From NCBI GenBank assembly GCA_030949995.1, contig JAUZRY010000086.1:1-64000 (forward strand): DNA of 64,000 nucleotides. The letters are read 5' to 3'. Both the position numbers and the translations under genes were made by a program. Of this stretch, positions 18,389 through 29,016 are shown piece after piece (the first letter of the stretch is position 1; each line of letters begins with the position of its first letter). A model generated the notes under the pieces. It searched no databases and was not told the DNA's origin. It saw nothing but the letters and a program-made list of their open reading frames with translations. The stretch is from Ardenticatenia bacterium. Its GTDB lineage: Bacteria > Chloroflexota > Anaerolineae > Ardenticatenales > Ardenticatenaceae.

Positions 18389-19135
18389 CTACGGCAGCGT
18401 CAAGATGTCGGCGCCGTTGTCGGTAATCGCGACCGTGTGCTCGAAGTGGGCTGTCAGGCTGCCGTCAGCGCTCACGACCGTCCACTGGTCGTGGAGCACA
18501 CGTGTTTCCCAAGTGCCCATGCTGACCATTGGCTCAATGGCCAATGTCATGCCAGGGCGTAGGAGTAAGCCCTTGCCCGACTCCCCGTAGTTGGGCACCT
18601 GGGGGGGTTCGTGCATCTCGCGGCCAATGCCGTGGCCCACATACTCGCGGATGACCGAGAACCCGGCCGCTTCCACCACCTGTTGGATAGCGTGCCCCAC
18701 GTCGCCCAGCCGTTTGCCCGCCCGTGCCTGGGCTATGCCGGCCATGAGGGCCGTCTCGGTGGTCTGCAACAGCCGGCGGGCCTCGGGTGAGATGTCGCCC
18801 ACGGCGTAGGTCCACGCCGAGTCGCCGTGGTAGCCCCGGTAGATGACGCCGATGTCCACGCTGACGATGTCACCGGCGCGCAGGCGACGGCGGCCGGGTA
18901 TGCCGTGGACAAGCTCCTCGTTGATGGAAATGCACGTCGAGGCGGGAAATCCCCGGTAGCCCTTGAAACTGGGCACGGCCTTGTGGGCGCGGATGAACGT
19001 CTCAACGTGCTGATCAATCTCCGCCGTGGTCACGCCCGGTCGCAACAACTCACGCACCAGTTGGTGGGCTTGGGCCACAAGGCGCCCGGCCTGGCGCATA
19101 AGCTCAATCTCTCGGCGCGATTTGAGCACGATCAT
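18389..19135 (-). CDS. map: Methionine aminopeptidase, type I
   Basis: The protein has 248 residues. All five metal ligands are visible: two Asp ([17 protein letters not shown]), His ([12 protein letters not shown]), Glu (LAIEPM) and Glu (HFEHTVAI). It removes the initiator Met from new proteins. It starts inside the adk stop (4-bp overlap), the usual secY-adk-map order. Confidence 0.97.
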   Translation of the reverse strand: MIVLKSRREIELMRQAGRLVAQAHQLVRELLRPGVTTAEIDQHVETFIRAHKAVPSFKGYRGFPASTCISINEELVHGIPGRRRLRAGDIVSVDIGVIYRGYHGDSAWTYAVGDISPEARRLLQTTETALMAGIAQARAGKRLGDVGHAIQQVVEAAGFSVIREYVGHGIGREMHEPPQVPNYGESGKGLLLRPGMTLAIEPMVSMGTWETRVLHDQWTVVSADGSLTAHFEHTVAITDNGADILTLP

Positions 19136-19809
19136 GGGCCCTGCCGGTCAACAATCGCGGCCACAATGGCACGGTTCACGTCGTCAATGGGCGCTTCTCC
19201 GTCGATCGTGGTGAGCACGCCCCGCCGACGGTAGTACTCGATGACCGGGAGCGTCTCCTGCATGTAGATCTCCAGTCGCCGCCGGATGGCCACCTCGTCC
19301 TTGTCGTCGTCCCGCTGGTAGAGGGGGCCGCCGCAGCGGTCGCACACGCCCTCCTCACGTGGGGGGTTGAAGACCACGTGATATGTGGCCTGACATTCCC
19401 GGCACACGCGCCGGCCGGTCAGGCGGCGCAGGAGTTCCGCCTCGCTCACCTCAATGTAGATGGCCTGTGTGACGCGGGCACCCCACTCGGCCAACATGTC
19501 GTCCAGGGCGCGGGCCTGGTTTAAATTTCGCGGGTAGCCGTCCAGAATGGCGCCACCTTGGGCGTCCGTGCGGGAAAGGCGATCTTGGACCATGGCGTTG
19601 GTCACTTCGTCGGGCACCAACTCGCCCCGCTCCATGTACGCCTTGGCCAACCGACCCAGTTCTGTCTCTTCCTTTAAGTTGTAGCGAAACAAATCGCCCG
19701 TGGCCACCTGGGGAATCCCGAAGTGGTCTTGGAGCAAGCGGGCCTGTGTGCCCTTGCCCGATCCTTGGGCGCCGAACAGGATAATGTAGCGGCGAGCCTC
19801 TCCGTTCAT
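19132..19809 (-). CDS. adk: Adenylate kinase, zinc-lid type
   Basis: The protein has 225 residues starting MNGEARRYIILFGAQGSGKGTQ (P-loop). The lid carries a four-Cys zinc site (CREC...CDRC). DGYPRNLNQA and the Arg-rich NMP site are present. It interconverts ATP + AMP and 2 ADP. The start was moved from 19866 to ATG 19809. It lies between secY and map. Confidence 0.96.
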   Translation of the reverse strand: MNGEARRYIILFGAQGSGKGTQARLLQDHFGIPQVATGDLFRYNLKEETELGRLAKAYMERGELVPDEVTNAMVQDRLSRTDAQGGAILDGYPRNLNQARALDDMLAEWGARVTQAIYIEVSEAELLRRLTGRRVCRECQATYHVVFNPPREEGVCDRCGGPLYQRDDDKDEVAIRRRLEIYMQETLPVIEYYRRRGVLTTIDGEAPIDDVNRAIVAAIVDRQGP

Positions 19810-19849
19810 CACTTCTGCCCTCGATAGGTTCCACAGTGCTTCGACTGTG

Positions 19850-21181
19850 CTATGACCGCAGCCCACTCCGCCGGATGAAGCCCTCGTAGTGGCGCATGAG
19901 CAATTGGGCCTCGAGCTGCTTCATGGTGTCAATGACCACGCCCACCACGATCAGCAGGCCCACGCCGCTGATGATCATGGGGTCCACCTGTCCCCCTGGC
20001 AGCGTGATGCCGAAGGGCACCAACACCAGGCGCAGAATGTAGGGCAGCACGGCAATGAAGCCCAAGAAGAGGGCACCGGCAAAGGTAATGCGGTGGAGCA
20101 CGCCGTTCAAGTATTCCTCTGTAGGCCGGCCTGGCCGAATGCCCGGGATCGATCCACCTTGGCGCCGCAACGTTTCCGCCAAGTTCTGCTGGCGGAAGAT
20201 CACGTCGGTGTAGAAGTAGGTGAAGGCGACCACCATGAGGAAGTACATCACCCAGTAGAAGGGACTGTTGCTGCTGAAGGCCTGAGAGATGGAAAAGGCG
20301 ATGTTGGCCACTGTTGGAACGTTCACCGTGCTCAGGTAGCTGGCGATGATGCCGGGAAAGATCAACAGGCTTTGGGCGAAGATGATGGGAATCATGCCCG
20401 ACGAGTTGACGCGCAGCGGGATGTAGGTGTTCTGCCCCCCGTACACCCGCATACCCCGCACCCGGCGGCCGTATTGGACGGGAATACGGCGTTGACCTTC
20501 TTGGATGATCACGATGGCGAAGATGGTCACCACCATCAGGATCAGAAAGAGCACCAACGTCACCACGCCGCTGGCCCCCATGAGCTGAGCCATGCGGGAC
20601 GGCGCTTGGGCCACAATGCCGCCCAAGATGATGATGGAGATGCCGTTTCCCAGCCCACGCTCTGTGATCAGGTCACCCAGCCAGATGGCGAACATGGTGC
20701 CGGCTGTGAGGGCGAAGAGGGTGGCCAAGGTGGCGAGCAAGTTCGGGCCGGCGAAGCTGAAGTTGGGCAACACGCCGGCCTGGCGCATGAGAGCAGCTTG
20801 GCCCAACCCCTGCAGGAAAGCCAGGGGCACGGTGAGCCAATAGGTGTACTGGTTCAACTTATGGCGCCCCTGTTCGCCCTCCTTGCTCAGCTCCTGGAGC
20901 CTGGGGATCAAGGGAGTGAGCAACTGCAGGGCGATGGAGGCGGTGATGTAGGGATACACCCCCATGGCCACCACGGAGAAGTTGGCCAGGGCGCCGCCGG
21001 AGAGCAGGTCAAACAGGGCTCCCAACTGGTTGTTGCGCAGAAAGAGGTCGAGGGCCTCACGGTCCACGCCGGGCACTGGAATGTGGGCCACCAGCCGGTA
21101 GATGACCAGAATGCCCAGCGTGAAGAGCAGCCTGGCCCGCAAGTCGGGCAGACGGAAGGCGTTGCGCATGGCGTCAAACAT
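19850..21181 (-). CDS. secY: Preprotein translocase subunit SecY
   Basis: This 443-residue protein has ten membrane helices and the SecY landmarks HIPVPGVD, GVYPYITASI, LNQYTYWLTV, RGLGNGISIII, IPLRVNSSGMIPIIFA and FRQQNLAETLRRQGGSIPGIRPG. It is the channel of the Sec system in the cytoplasmic membrane. It is intact and lies in the spc operon after rplO. Confidence 0.98.
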   Translation of the reverse strand: MFDAMRNAFRLPDLRARLLFTLGILVIYRLVAHIPVPGVDREALDLFLRNNQLGALFDLLSGGALANFSVVAMGVYPYITASIALQLLTPLIPRLQELSKEGEQGRHKLNQYTYWLTVPLAFLQGLGQAALMRQAGVLPNFSFAGPNLLATLATLFALTAGTMFAIWLGDLITERGLGNGISIIILGGIVAQAPSRMAQLMGASGVVTLVLFLILMVVTIFAIVIIQEGQRRIPVQYGRRVRGMRVYGGQNTYIPLRVNSSGMIPIIFAQSLLIFPGIIASYLSTVNVPTVANIAFSISQAFSSNSPFYWVMYFLMVVAFTYFYTDVIFRQQNLAETLRRQGGSIPGIRPGRPTEEYLNGVLHRITFAGALFLGFIAVLPYILRLVLVPFGITLPGGQVDPMIISGVGLLIVVGVVIDTMKQLEAQLLMRHYEGFIRRSGLRS

Positions 21182-21229
21182 GGCTCACTCCTCTTCTCTC
21201 ACAGCCGCCGTGTGGGCCGGCGGTGCACT

Positions 21230-21706
21230 TCACCCCTCTTCCCAAGCCACTTCCACGGCTCGGCCGCCGGCGGCTTCGATCTTCTCGCGGGCTGAGCCCG
21301 AGAAGGCGTGGGCGTTGACGGTGAGGGCTTTCCGCAGCTCTCCTTGGCCCAGCACCTTGACGGGCGACTTGCCCTTCTTGATCAACCCCCGTTCCAACAG
21401 GTTGTCCGGGGTCACCTCTTCGCCGTCTGCGTACTTGTCGTTGAGGCGTTCCACGTTCACAATGCGGTACACCGTGCGCGAGACCAGGCGGAAGCCCACG
21501 CCCCGGGCGTAGGGAACCCGGTTCATGCGCGTGCTCATGCCCCGAAACCAGGGCTGCTTGGTGCCACCGCTGCGCGCCCCCTGGCCCTTACGGCCCCGGC
21601 CGGCATACGTGCCCCCTTTGCCGGCGTTGCCGCGCGCCACCCGCTTGCGGCGCTTCGTGCTCCCGGGGGCAGGACGCAGGTCGTGCAGTCGAATCTCCTC
21701 GCTCAT
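21230..21706 (-). CDS. rplO: Ribosomal protein uL15
   Basis: The product has 158 residues starting MSEEIRLHDLRPAPGSTKRRKR, followed by the Gly/Arg-rich loop GNAGKGGTYAGRGRKGQGAR. It is a 50S core protein. The start is ATG 21706 with an AGGAGA-type site; the longer track ORF is not needed. It is followed by secY. Confidence 0.96.
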   Translation of the reverse strand: MSEEIRLHDLRPAPGSTKRRKRVARGNAGKGGTYAGRGRKGQGARSGGTKQPWFRGMSTRMNRVPYARGVGFRLVSRTVYRIVNVERLNDKYADGEEVTPDNLLERGLIKKGKSPVKVLGQGELRKALTVNAHAFSGSAREKIEAAGGRAVEVAWEEG

Positions 21707-21762
21707 GGCCTTCTCTCCTTGGGTAACAGCCTTGATGCACACTTCCGTGTTGTCGGGACCTC

Positions 21763-21981
21763 TTACCCGTCGGCGCGGGAAGTCTCCTCGGGCCCCTCGA
21801 TCTCCTCGTAGTCCACGAGATGGGCCACTTTTCGGCACATGCCCAGAATGGAGGGCGTGGCCCGGTGGACCACTTCGTCACCCAAGCGGCGCAGGCCCAA
21901 GGCCCTGATGGTTTCCTTCTGGCGCCGGGAGTACCCGATGGCGCTCTTCACGTACCGGACGCGGACGTACTTCTCAGCCAC
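21763..21981 (-). CDS. rpmD: Ribosomal protein uL30
   Basis: The protein has 72 residues starting at GTG 21981 (read [20 protein letters not shown]), with a GGAGG six bases upstream and an 8-bp overlap with the rpsE end. [22 protein letters not shown] is the L30 core. The C-terminus is a little longer than usual and acidic. Confidence 0.94.
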   Translation of the reverse strand: MAEKYVRVRYVKSAIGYSRRQKETIRALGLRRLGDEVVHRATPSILGMCRKVAHLVDYEEIEGPEETSRADG

Positions 21982-22519
21982 GGTGTGCCTCCTCCACATG
22001 GTCTCGGTACCAAGGCGGCACAATCTGCTTGAGCGGTTTGCCGCGCCGCTCGGCCTCCTCGTAAATGTCCTTCATTTGCTTGAGGCCCTCGAAGGTGGCT
22101 TGCACGACGTTGAGCACGTTGTTGCTTCCCAACGACTTGGTGAGCACGTCGCGCACGCCGGCGGCCTCCAACACGGCGCGCACGGCGCCCCCGGCAATGA
22201 CGCCGGTGCCAGGCGCGGCCGGCTTCATGAAGACGCGGGCGGCGCCGAAGTCCACCGTGATGGGGTGGGGGATCGTGGTGCCCAACAGGGGCACCTGGAT
22301 CATGTGCTTCTTGGCCCGTTCCACCCCCTTGCGGATAGCAGCCGGCACCTCACGGGCCTTGCCAATGCCGATGCCCACGTGGCCTTGGCCGTCGCCCACC
22401 ACCACGATAACCCGGAAGCCGAAGCGGCGGCCACCCTTGACCACTTTGGCCGTGCGGATGATGCTCACCACCTTTTCCTGCAGTTCGCCTTCTGGTCGGA
22501 CTTCTTGCCGTGCAGTCAT
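21974..22519 (-). CDS. rpsE: Ribosomal protein uS5
   Basis: The product has 181 residues with [19 protein letters not shown] (the loop where ram mutations occur), [25 protein letters not shown] and [11 protein letters not shown]. It is a 30S protein involved in decoding accuracy and mRNA unwinding. It overlaps rpmD. Confidence 0.97.
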   Translation of the reverse strand: MTARQEVRPEGELQEKVVSIIRTAKVVKGGRRFGFRVIVVVGDGQGHVGIGIGKAREVPAAIRKGVERAKKHMIQVPLLGTTIPHPITVDFGAARVFMKPAAPGTGVIAGGAVRAVLEAAGVRDVLTKSLGSNNVLNVVQATFEGLKQMKDIYEEAERRGKPLKQIVPPWYRDHVEEAHRG

Positions 22520-22536
22520 GGGGACGTCTTCCCTCC

Positions 22537-22926
22537 TTAGAATTCCAGCCCGCCCTCGCGAGCGCCTTCGGCGAGCGCTTTGACGCGCCCGTGGTACTTG
22601 TATCCGCCTCGGTCGAAGACCACTTTCGTGATGCCGGCGGCCCGGGCCCGCTCGGCCAAGGCCCGGCCCACGTGGCGGGCTGCCTCGACGGGCCGAAGCC
22701 CCTTGACTTGATCTCGGAGCTGGCGGTCGAGCGTGCTGGCCGACACCAGCGTGTGGCCTTGGGTGTCGTCGATAATCTGGGCGTAGATGTTGGTGAGGCT
22801 TCGGTAGACGTTCAGGCGCGGCCGTTCGGGCGTGCCGAAGACCCGCTTCCGGACTCGCAGGTGGCGCCGCTTACGGGCCGCCCGTGGCATACGGCGTCGC
22901 TGTCGCTGGCTCATTCGCTGGCCCAT
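22537..22926 (-). CDS. rplR: Ribosomal protein uL18
   Basis: The product has 129 residues. The start is ATG 22926 ([12 protein letters not shown]) with GGAGGAGAAAAGGT upstream. [20 protein letters not shown] and [28 protein letters not shown] are typical. It binds 5S rRNA. Confidence 0.96.
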   Translation of the reverse strand: MGQRMSQRQRRRMPRAARKRRHLRVRKRVFGTPERPRLNVYRSLTNIYAQIIDDTQGHTLVSASTLDRQLRDQVKGLRPVEAARHVGRALAERARAAGITKVVFDRGGYKYHGRVKALAEGAREGGLEF

Positions 22927-23045
22927 ACCTTTTCTCCTCCGCGCTGCCGACGCCGGCGCTCCTCCGCTCGCCGTCCGCCGGCGAATGTTCATTTCGGCTG
23001 ACCGTGGAAGCCGCGTTGACATGCCTGCATTGGCACACGGTCTCA

Positions 23046-23591
23046 TTACTTGCGGCCGCTCTTGCCGGCCTTGCGGCGAATGACCTCATCGGCATAGCGA
23101 ATGCCCCTCCCCTTATACGGTTCGGGCGGGCGCACGCGCCGCACGCGGGCGGCGATCTCGCCGACGAGCTGCTTGTCAATGCCCCGCACGATGAGTTGTT
23201 TGCCGCTGCGGTCCGGCACCTCGAAGGTGATGCCCTCGGGGGCCGGGATTTCCACCGGGTGGCTGTATCCTACGTTCAGCACCAACTTGTCCCCGCGCAC
23301 GTCGGCCCGGTACCCGGTCCCTTCCAGGATGAGGCGTTTCTCGTATCCCTTGGTCACGCCCTGCACCATATTGTTGATCAACGCCCGGGTCAACCCGTGC
23401 AGGGCCTTGTGCCGGCGGTGGTCACTGGGGCGTTGGACAACGATCTGTCCGTCCCGGACCTCCACCGTCAAGTCGGGGTCGAACGTGTAGCTCAACTCGC
23501 CCTTGGGCCCCTTGACTGTTACCGTGTGGCCCTGGACGTTCACGGTGACACCGTGTGGGACGGGCACAGGCATCCTACCTATGCGAGACAT
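23046..23591 (-). CDS. rplF: Ribosomal protein uL6
   Basis: The product has 181 residues starting [17 protein letters not shown], with [34 protein letters not shown] and the C-terminal [24 protein letters not shown]. It is a 50S protein near the factor-binding site. About 120 bp separate it from rplR, with no gene seen. Confidence 0.97.
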   Translation of the reverse strand: MSRIGRMPVPVPHGVTVNVQGHTVTVKGPKGELSYTFDPDLTVEVRDGQIVVQRPSDHRRHKALHGLTRALINNMVQGVTKGYEKRLILEGTGYRADVRGDKLVLNVGYSHPVEIPAPEGITFEVPDRSGKQLIVRGIDKQLVGEIAARVRRVRPPEPYKGRGIRYADEVIRRKAGKSGRK

Positions 23592-23643
23592 GGCTCTTTC
23601 CCTCCACTGACGAACTCCGCAGCCCAGTACCGGGGCGCTCCCC

Positions 23644-24039
23644 CTACCAGACGTAGCAGATCACTTCGCCCCCAATGCCAAGACGCCGGGCCTGTCGGTC
23701 GGTCATAATGCCCTTGGACGTCGTGAGGATGGCGATACCAATACCGCTCAACACCCAAGGAATCTCCTCCTTGCCGACGTAGATGCGCCGTCCCGGCTTG
23801 CTCACGCGCTTCAGGCCGGTGATGATCGGCTTCTGGTTCCGGTCGTACTTGAGCCACAGGCGCAGCATTGGCCGGGGCTTCTGGTCCAACACATCAAAGC
23901 GTTCGATGTACCCTTCCTTCACAAGGATTTCGGCAATGGCCTTCTTCATCTTGCTGGAAGGGACCAACGCGTACTGCTTGCGCACCATCAGCGCATTGCG
24001 AATGCGCGTCAGCATGTCGGCAATCGGATCGGTCATCAT
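23644..24039 (-). CDS. rpsH: Ribosomal protein uS8
   Basis: The product has 131 residues starting MMTDPIADMLTRIRNAL, with the C-terminal ILTTSKGIMTDRQARRLGIGGEVICYVW. The start is ATG 24039 with AGGGAGGAAG upstream. It is a primary 16S rRNA binder and, in E. coli, the translational regulator of the spc operon. Confidence 0.97.
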   Translation of the reverse strand: MMTDPIADMLTRIRNALMVRKQYALVPSSKMKKAIAEILVKEGYIERFDVLDQKPRPMLRLWLKYDRNQKPIITGLKRVSKPGRRIYVGKEEIPWVLSGIGIAILTTSKGIMTDRQARRLGIGGEVICYVW

Positions 24040-24073
24040 GGTTCTCTTCCTCCCTGAGCGCTCCACCCGCCAC

Positions 24074-24256
24074 CTACCAACTCGCCTTGCGGACGCCGGG
24101 GAGCTCGCCCCGCAGCGCCAACTGGCGGAAGCAGATGCGGCAGAGCCGGAAACGCCGCATGAACGCCCGCGGGCGCCCACACCGTTCACACCGGTTACGC
24201 ACTTGGTTTGGGTACTTGCGCCTTTTCTCACGGGCAATCATACACTTCTTGGCCAC
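24074..24256 (-). CDS. rpsZ: Ribosomal protein uS14, zinc type Z
   Basis: The protein has 60 residues ([18 protein letters not shown]) with two CxxC pairs (CERCGRP, CRICFRQ). This is the short zinc-binding form, in the usual place between rplE and rpsH. Confidence 0.97.
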   Translation of the reverse strand: MAKKCMIAREKRRKYPNQVRNRCERCGRPRAFMRRFRLCRICFRQLALRGELPGVRKASW

Positions 24257-24299
24257 GGTTCCTCTCCTTCCTTGAGATGCGGATGATCAGGGGGGCAGC

Positions 24300-24845
24300 T
24301 CAGCGCCGGCGGAAGGGCATGCCCAGGAGGGCGAGCAGCCGGCGTGCCTCCTCATCCGTCTTGGCCGTTGTGACAATACTGATCTCCATGCCGCGGATCT
24401 TGTCGATCTTGTCGTAGTCCACTTCCGGGAAGACGAGTTGTTCGCGCAGGCCCAAGGTATAATTGCCGTGGCCGTCAAACGAATCGGGCGAGACGCCGCG
24501 GAAGTCCCGTTGGCGGGGCAGGGCCACGTTAATGAGACGGTCCAGAAAGCTCCACATGCGCTCGCCGCGCAAGGTGACCTTGACCCCAACGGGCTGGCCG
24601 GCGCGGAGGCGGAAGTTGGAGATGCTCTTCTTCGCCCGGGTGACCACGGGGCGCTGGCCGGTGATGGTCATCAGGTCCTGGACGGCGAAGTCGAGGGCCT
24701 TGGGGTTTTGGACGGCTTCGCCCATGCCGATGTTGACCACTACTTTTTGGATTCGCGGCACCTGCATGACGTTTTTGTACTTGAACTCCTCCATGAGGGC
24801 CGACACGACCCGTTCACGGTAGATCTGCTGCAATCTTGCGGCCAT
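24300..24845 (-). CDS. rplE: Ribosomal protein uL5
   Basis: The product has 181 residues with [48 protein letters not shown] and [18 protein letters not shown]. It binds 5S rRNA and contacts P-site tRNA. It is intact. Confidence 0.97.
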   Translation of the reverse strand: MAARLQQIYRERVVSALMEEFKYKNVMQVPRIQKVVVNIGMGEAVQNPKALDFAVQDLMTITGQRPVVTRAKKSISNFRLRAGQPVGVKVTLRGERMWSFLDRLINVALPRQRDFRGVSPDSFDGHGNYTLGLREQLVFPEVDYDKIDKIRGMEISIVTTAKTDEEARRLLALLGMPFRRR

Positions 24846-24856
24846 ATCTGCTCACC

Positions 24857-25216
24857 TCAATACTTGTCAATGGGCTGACCGCACTTCTTGCACACGCGTA
24901 CCTTTTTGCCCGTCGAACGGTCAATGTGGACTCGTGTGGGGCGGTCGCAATGGGGGCAGACCAGCATCACGTTGCTGTGGTGGATGGGGGCCTCGCGCGT
25001 GATGCGCCCCGTTTGGGTCTGAACGCGGCCGGTGGGCCGCTGGTGTTTGATGATCAAGTTTACCCCGGCCACCACCACGCGGTCCTGTTGGGGATTTCGC
25101 TGGCCCTTCCGCCGGCCGTACTTGAACTTACCGCGCACGACGCGCTGGACCTCGCCCCGCTTGCCCCGGTCCTTGCCCCGCATCACTTCTACAAGGTCGC
25201 CTGTCTTGATGTACAT
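24857..25216 (-). CDS. rplX: Ribosomal protein uL24
   Basis: The protein has 119 residues starting at ATG 25216 (MYIKTGDLVEVMRGKDRGKRGEV) with AGGAGGTA upstream. The KOW domain is followed by two CxxC pairs (CPHC, CKKC), a zinc ribbon seen in many bacterial L24. It helps initiate 50S assembly. Confidence 0.96.
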   Translation of the reverse strand: MYIKTGDLVEVMRGKDRGKRGEVQRVVRGKFKYGRRKGQRNPQQDRVVVAGVNLIIKHQRPTGRVQTQTGRITREAPIHHSNVMLVCPHCDRPTRVHIDRSTGKKVRVCKKCGQPIDKY

Positions 25217-25251
25217 GGCAGATACCTCCTCCTGGCGGCCATGCCCCTCGG

Positions 25252-25620
25252 TCACCACACCTCGGGGGCCAAGGAGACGATGCGGCTGAACCCCTTCTCG
25301 CGCAACTCGCGGGCTACAGGCCCGAAGACCCGCGTGCCCCTTGGGTTGCCGTGGTGGTCCAGCAAGACGGCCGCGTTGTCGTCAAACCGGATGTAGGTGC
25401 CGTCGGGGCGTTTGTATTCCTTGTGGGTGCGCACGACGACGGCCCGCACGACATCACCCTTCTTCACGGAGCCACCAGGTTGGACTTCCTTCACGCTGGC
25501 GACGATCACGTCGCCCACGGAGGCGTACCGCCGGTGGCTGCCGCCCAGCACGCGAATGCAGAGAATCTCGCGTGCTCCAGAGTTGTCGGCCACTTTGAGA
25601 CGGGATTCCTGCTGGATCAT
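25252..25620 (-). CDS. rplN: Ribosomal protein uL14
   Basis: The product has 122 residues starting [19 protein letters not shown], with [18 protein letters not shown] and [23 protein letters not shown]. It is a 50S protein at the subunit bridge and the RsfS binding site. The start is ATG 25620; the longer track ORF overlaps rpsQ in another frame. Confidence 0.97.
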   Translation of the reverse strand: MIQQESRLKVADNSGAREILCIRVLGGSHRRYASVGDVIVASVKEVQPGGSVKKGDVVRAVVVRTHKEYKRPDGTYIRFDDNAAVLLDHHGNPRGTRVFGPVARELREKGFSRIVSLAPEVW

Positions 25621-25622
25621 AG

Positions 25623-25880
25623 CTACTGCTCCGCCCGTTCGAGAATTTTGGTGACCACCCACCGCTTGGTTTTGCTCAGCGGACGGGATTCGAGGATCTC
25701 CACTCGATCGCCGATGCGGCACGAGTTGTGCGCGTCGTGGGCGTGGTATTTCTTCGAGCGGCGGATCGTCTTGCCGTACAGGGGATGACGGATCATGCGC
25801 TCGACCCGCACCACGACGGTCTTGTCCATTTTGTCGCTCACCACGACCCCGACTAGTCGTCGTCGCCGTTCGCGCGCCAT
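25623..25880 (-). CDS. rpsQ: Ribosomal protein uS17
   Basis: The product has 85 residues starting [22 protein letters not shown], with [18 protein letters not shown] and [11 protein letters not shown]. It is a primary 30S assembly protein. It ends two bases before rplN starts. Confidence 0.97.
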   Translation of the reverse strand: MARERRRRLVGVVVSDKMDKTVVVRVERMIRHPLYGKTIRRSKKYHAHDAHNSCRIGDRVEILESRPLSKTKRWVVTKILERAEQ

Positions 25881-25883
25881 CGG

Positions 25884-26129
25884 TTACACCTCCTGCTCGT
25901 TGGCCTGTTCTGCCTGTTGGGCGCGCTCGTACTCGGCCCAGAGCTCCCGTTCGCGCAGGATGGTCTTGATGCGCGCGATCTCGCGGCGCGCCTTGCGCAT
26001 TTGGGAGGTGTCCTGCAGTTGGCCTGTGGCGCGTTGGAAGCGCAGGCTCCACAGGCGCTGGTAAGCCTCGTCGAGCCGTTCGCGCAACTCGTCGTCGGAC
26101 AACCGGCGGAGTTCATCAGCCCTGCTCAT
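25884..26129 (-). CDS. rpmC: Ribosomal protein uL29
   Basis: The product has 81 residues with [20 protein letters not shown] and [14 protein letters not shown]. It has a slightly long acidic, Gln-rich C-terminus compared with the usual 65-70 residues. It sits at the tunnel exit. It overlaps rplP by 4 bp. Confidence 0.96.
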   Translation of the reverse strand: MSRADELRRLSDDELRERLDEAYQRLWSLRFQRATGQLQDTSQMRKARREIARIKTILRERELWAEYERAQQAEQANEQEV

Positions 26130-26560
26130 CCGCCACCTCCTTCGATGGTCTGATCAGCCCGGCTGACGATTTGGGTCTTGATGGGCAGTTTGTGGGCGGC
26201 TAACCGCAGGGCCTTGTGGGCGTCCTCTTCGGAGACCCCACCGATCTCGAACATGATGCGGCCCGGCTTGACCACGGCCACCCAGTGGTCCACAGAGCCC
26301 TTTCCAGACCCCATGCGCGTTTCAGCCGGCTTCTTGGTGACCGGCTTGTCCGGGAAGATGCGAATCCAGACGGTGCCGTTGCGGCGCACGAAGCGCACGA
26401 TGGCCCGGCGGGCGGCCTCGATCTGGCGGGCAGTGATCCAGGCGGGTTCGAGGGCCTGCAGGCCGTACTCGCCGAAGCTGATCCGGTTGCCCCGGGATGC
26501 CCGCCCCTTCATGCGGCCGCGGAACTGCTTGCGATACTTCACCCGCTTTGGCATTAACAT
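26126..26560 (-). CDS. rplP: Ribosomal protein uL16
   Basis: The product has 144 residues starting [21 protein letters not shown], with [24 protein letters not shown]. It helps position tRNAs at the A site. ATG 26560 has the better ribosome-site spacing; ATG 26554 is possible. Confidence 0.97.
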   Translation of the reverse strand: MLMPKRVKYRKQFRGRMKGRASRGNRISFGEYGLQALEPAWITARQIEAARRAIVRFVRRNGTVWIRIFPDKPVTKKPAETRMGSGKGSVDHWVAVVKPGRIMFEIGGVSEEDAHKALRLAAHKLPIKTQIVSRADQTIEGGGG

Positions 26561-26615
26561 AATTGCCTCACTCCTTCCCCACAGCCTCGTCCTGTGGTTG
26601 TGCCACCACGCTCCC

Positions 26616-27292
26616 TCAGAGGACGGAGGGCGTGGTGGCTACAAAGGGCTGTTCAGTCTGGCCTTCGGGAAGCACGTCCCCTTTGTAGACCCACACCTTG
26701 ATGCCAATGCGGCCAAAGGTGGTCAGGGCCTCGGTCTGGGCGTAGTCGATGTCAGCTTGGAGTGTGTGGCGCGGCACGCGCCCTTCCTGTGCATCCTCGC
26801 GACGAGCCATCTCGGCGCCGCCCAAGCGGCCGGCCACGCGAATCTTCACGCCCTTGGCGCCGGCCCGCATGGCCCGTTGGATGGCCTGTTTCATGGCCCG
26901 CCGGTGGCTGACGCGCCGCTCGAGCTGGGTGGCGATGTTCTCGGCGATGAGGTAGGCGTCCAAGTCGGGGTTTTCCACCTCGTGCACGTCAATGTGATGC
27001 GCTTGCCGGTCATGGCCTCGAGCGCTTCCCGCAACGCGCGGACGTTCTCGCCTCGCCGGCCGATCACGATGCCCGGGCGGGCGGTCCACAAGGTGATGTG
27101 GATCTCGTTGGGGAAGCGTTCGATGTGGATGTCGCTGATGCCCACCCGGCCCAGCGACTGCCGAATGTGCTCACGAATGCGCCGGTCTTCCTGGACCTGT
27201 TCGGCGTACTGACGGCCTTCGGCGTACCAGCGCCCCTTCCAATCCTTGATAATGCCCAGCCGAAATCCGTAGGGATGAACTTTGCGTCCCAA
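26616..27292 (-). CDS. rpsC: Ribosomal protein uS3 (one frameshift)
   Basis: The N-terminal part ([19 protein letters not shown], then the KH motif [11 protein letters not shown]) and the C-terminal part ([44 protein letters not shown]) lie in different frames. Adding one base at 26996 gives [13 protein letters not shown] and a protein of 225 residues, the normal length. S3 forms the mRNA entry helicase site with S4 and S5. The break is probably an assembly error, since no second rpsC is seen. Confidence 0.92.
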
Positions 27293-27295
27293 GGC

Positions 27296-27670
27296 TCAAC
27301 TCCTTTGGTCTGCTTCCTCTTCGCGCTCTCGCAACACAACGGTGATGTGACAGCTTCGGCGGATGATGGGTTTCCACCGGCCTCTGGCCTCGAACCGCCG
27401 CCACAAGCGCCGTGGCCCCTCGTCCACGAAGATGCGGTGAATGTAAAGGTCGTGTCGGCTCAACCCTTCGTTGTTTTCAGCGTTGGCCACAGCGCTCTCG
27501 ATGACTTTGGCAATGGGCTTGGCGGCCCGCTGGGGCATCAGGTGAAGCCGGGCCAGGGCCTCGTCCACGTCCATGCCCCGTACCACGTTGGCCACACGGC
27601 GCACCTTGTAGGGCGATAGTGGAAGGTAGCGCGCTACGGCGCGCACTCCGCCCAACTCCTGGTTCTGCAT
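27296..27670 (-). CDS. rplV: Ribosomal protein uL22
   Basis: The product has 124 residues with ARYLPLSPYKVRRVANVVRG, AVANAENNEGLSRHDL and a C-terminal FEARGRWKPIIRRSCHITVVL. Its loop lines the exit tunnel. It ends 3 bases before rpsC. Confidence 0.97.
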   Translation of the reverse strand: MQNQELGGVRAVARYLPLSPYKVRRVANVVRGMDVDEALARLHLMPQRAAKPIAKVIESAVANAENNEGLSRHDLYIHRIFVDEGPRRLWRRFEARGRWKPIIRRSCHITVVLREREEEADQRS

Positions 27671-27695
27671 GGCTGCACCTCGGTTTCCTCAGAGT

Positions 27696-27980
27696 TTACC
27701 GGCGAACCTTGCTCTTGCGGTCTTTGGCATCGTGCCCCCGGAAGGTGCGCGTGGGGGCGAACTCCCCCAGCTTGTGGCCCACCATCTGCTCAGTGATGTA
27801 GACGGGCACATGTTGCCGGCCGTTGTGGACAGCGATGGTGTGGCCCACCATCTGGGGAAAGATGGTGGAGTCCCGGCTCCACGTCTTGATCACTTGTCGC
27901 TTGCCGGTTCGGTTAAGCTCCTCGATCTTCTTCAGGAGCTTGGGGTCAACATAGGGCCCTTTTTTCAGTGAACGTGCCAT
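27696..27980 (-). CDS. rpsS: Ribosomal protein uS19
   Basis: The product has 94 residues: [42 protein letters not shown] and [20 protein letters not shown]. It is a 30S head protein. About 140 bp without a gene separate it from rplB. Confidence 0.97.
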   Translation of the reverse strand: MARSLKKGPYVDPKLLKKIEELNRTGKRQVIKTWSRDSTIFPQMVGHTIAVHNGRQHVPVYITEQMVGHKLGEFAPTRTFRGHDAKDRKSKVRR

Positions 27981-28120
27981 ACCACTTTACTCCTTTGCCT
28001 TTTGCCCTCCGTCTCAGAGAGACCCATCTGGTGGACAGCCGTTGGGGTACACCCCACGTGTGCCTGGTGACAGCCCGCTGCCCACGCCCGAGTGCCGGAG
28101 TGCGCCGCGGTGTGTGCCAC

Positions 28121-28945
28121 TTACTTGCGGCGGCGGACGATGAAGCGGTCGCTGCGCTTGTTGCGGCGAGTTTTCTTCCCCAACGCGGGCTTGCCCCATG
28201 GTGTCTTGGGGCCGGGCAGGCCGATGGGCGCCTTGCCCTCGCCGCCGCCGTGGGGATGGTCCCTGGGTGTCATGGCCGAGCCGCGCACGGTGGGTCGCCA
28301 CCCCATGTGGCGCTTGCGGCCGGCCTTGCCCAAGTCGATGTTGCCGTGTTCCACGTTCCCCACTTGGCCGATGGTGGCCCGGCAGCGAATGTGGATCATG
28401 CGCATCTCGCCACTGGGAAGGCGCACGGTGGCGTAGTCACCCTCTTTGGCCATGAGCTGGGCCGAGGTGCCGGCAGCCCGCACGAGTTGGGCCCCTCGTC
28501 CGGGCTCCAGCTCGATGTTGTGGATGACGGTACCCACGGGAATGTCGGCCAATGGCAGGGCATTGCCCACGCGGATTTCAGCCTCCGGGCCACTCATGAT
28601 CACGTCGCCCACTTTGAGTCCCACGGGGGCGATGATGTAGCGCTTCTCGCCGTCGGCGTAGACGACCAGCGCGATGCGCGCCGAGCGGTTCGGGTCGTAC
28701 TCGATGCTGGCCACGCGGGCGGGGATGCCGTCCTTGTCCCGCTTCCAATCAATGATACGGTACTTGCGCTTGTGGCCCCCGCCACGGTGGCGCACGGTGA
28801 TTCGGCCCTGGTTGTTTCGGCCGGCGTGTTTCTTCAGGGGCTCGACCAGGGAACGCTCAGGCTCGGTCTTGGTGATCTCGCTGAAGTCGTACCCGGTCAT
28901 GCCCCGTCGGCCGGGTGATGTCGGCTTGTAGACTTTGATGCCCAT
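28121..28945 (-). CDS. rplB: Ribosomal protein uL2
   Basis: The product has 274 residues starting [21 protein letters not shown], with [22 protein letters not shown] and the peptidyl-transferase-near [13 protein letters not shown]. It is essential for subunit association and is intact. Confidence 0.98.
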   Translation of the reverse strand: MGIKVYKPTSPGRRGMTGYDFSEITKTEPERSLVEPLKKHAGRNNQGRITVRHRGGGHKRKYRIIDWKRDKDGIPARVASIEYDPNRSARIALVVYADGEKRYIIAPVGLKVGDVIMSGPEAEIRVGNALPLADIPVGTVIHNIELEPGRGAQLVRAAGTSAQLMAKEGDYATVRLPSGEMRMIHIRCRATIGQVGNVEHGNIDLGKAGRKRHMGWRPTVRGSAMTPRDHPHGGGEGKAPIGLPGPKTPWGKPALGKKTRRNKRSDRFIVRRRK

Positions 28946-29016
28946 CGTCTTGCTCCTCGTCTGCTCTTGTGGAGTTGCGCGTGGGCGTGGGCCGAGGACG
29001 CCTCATACCCACGCTC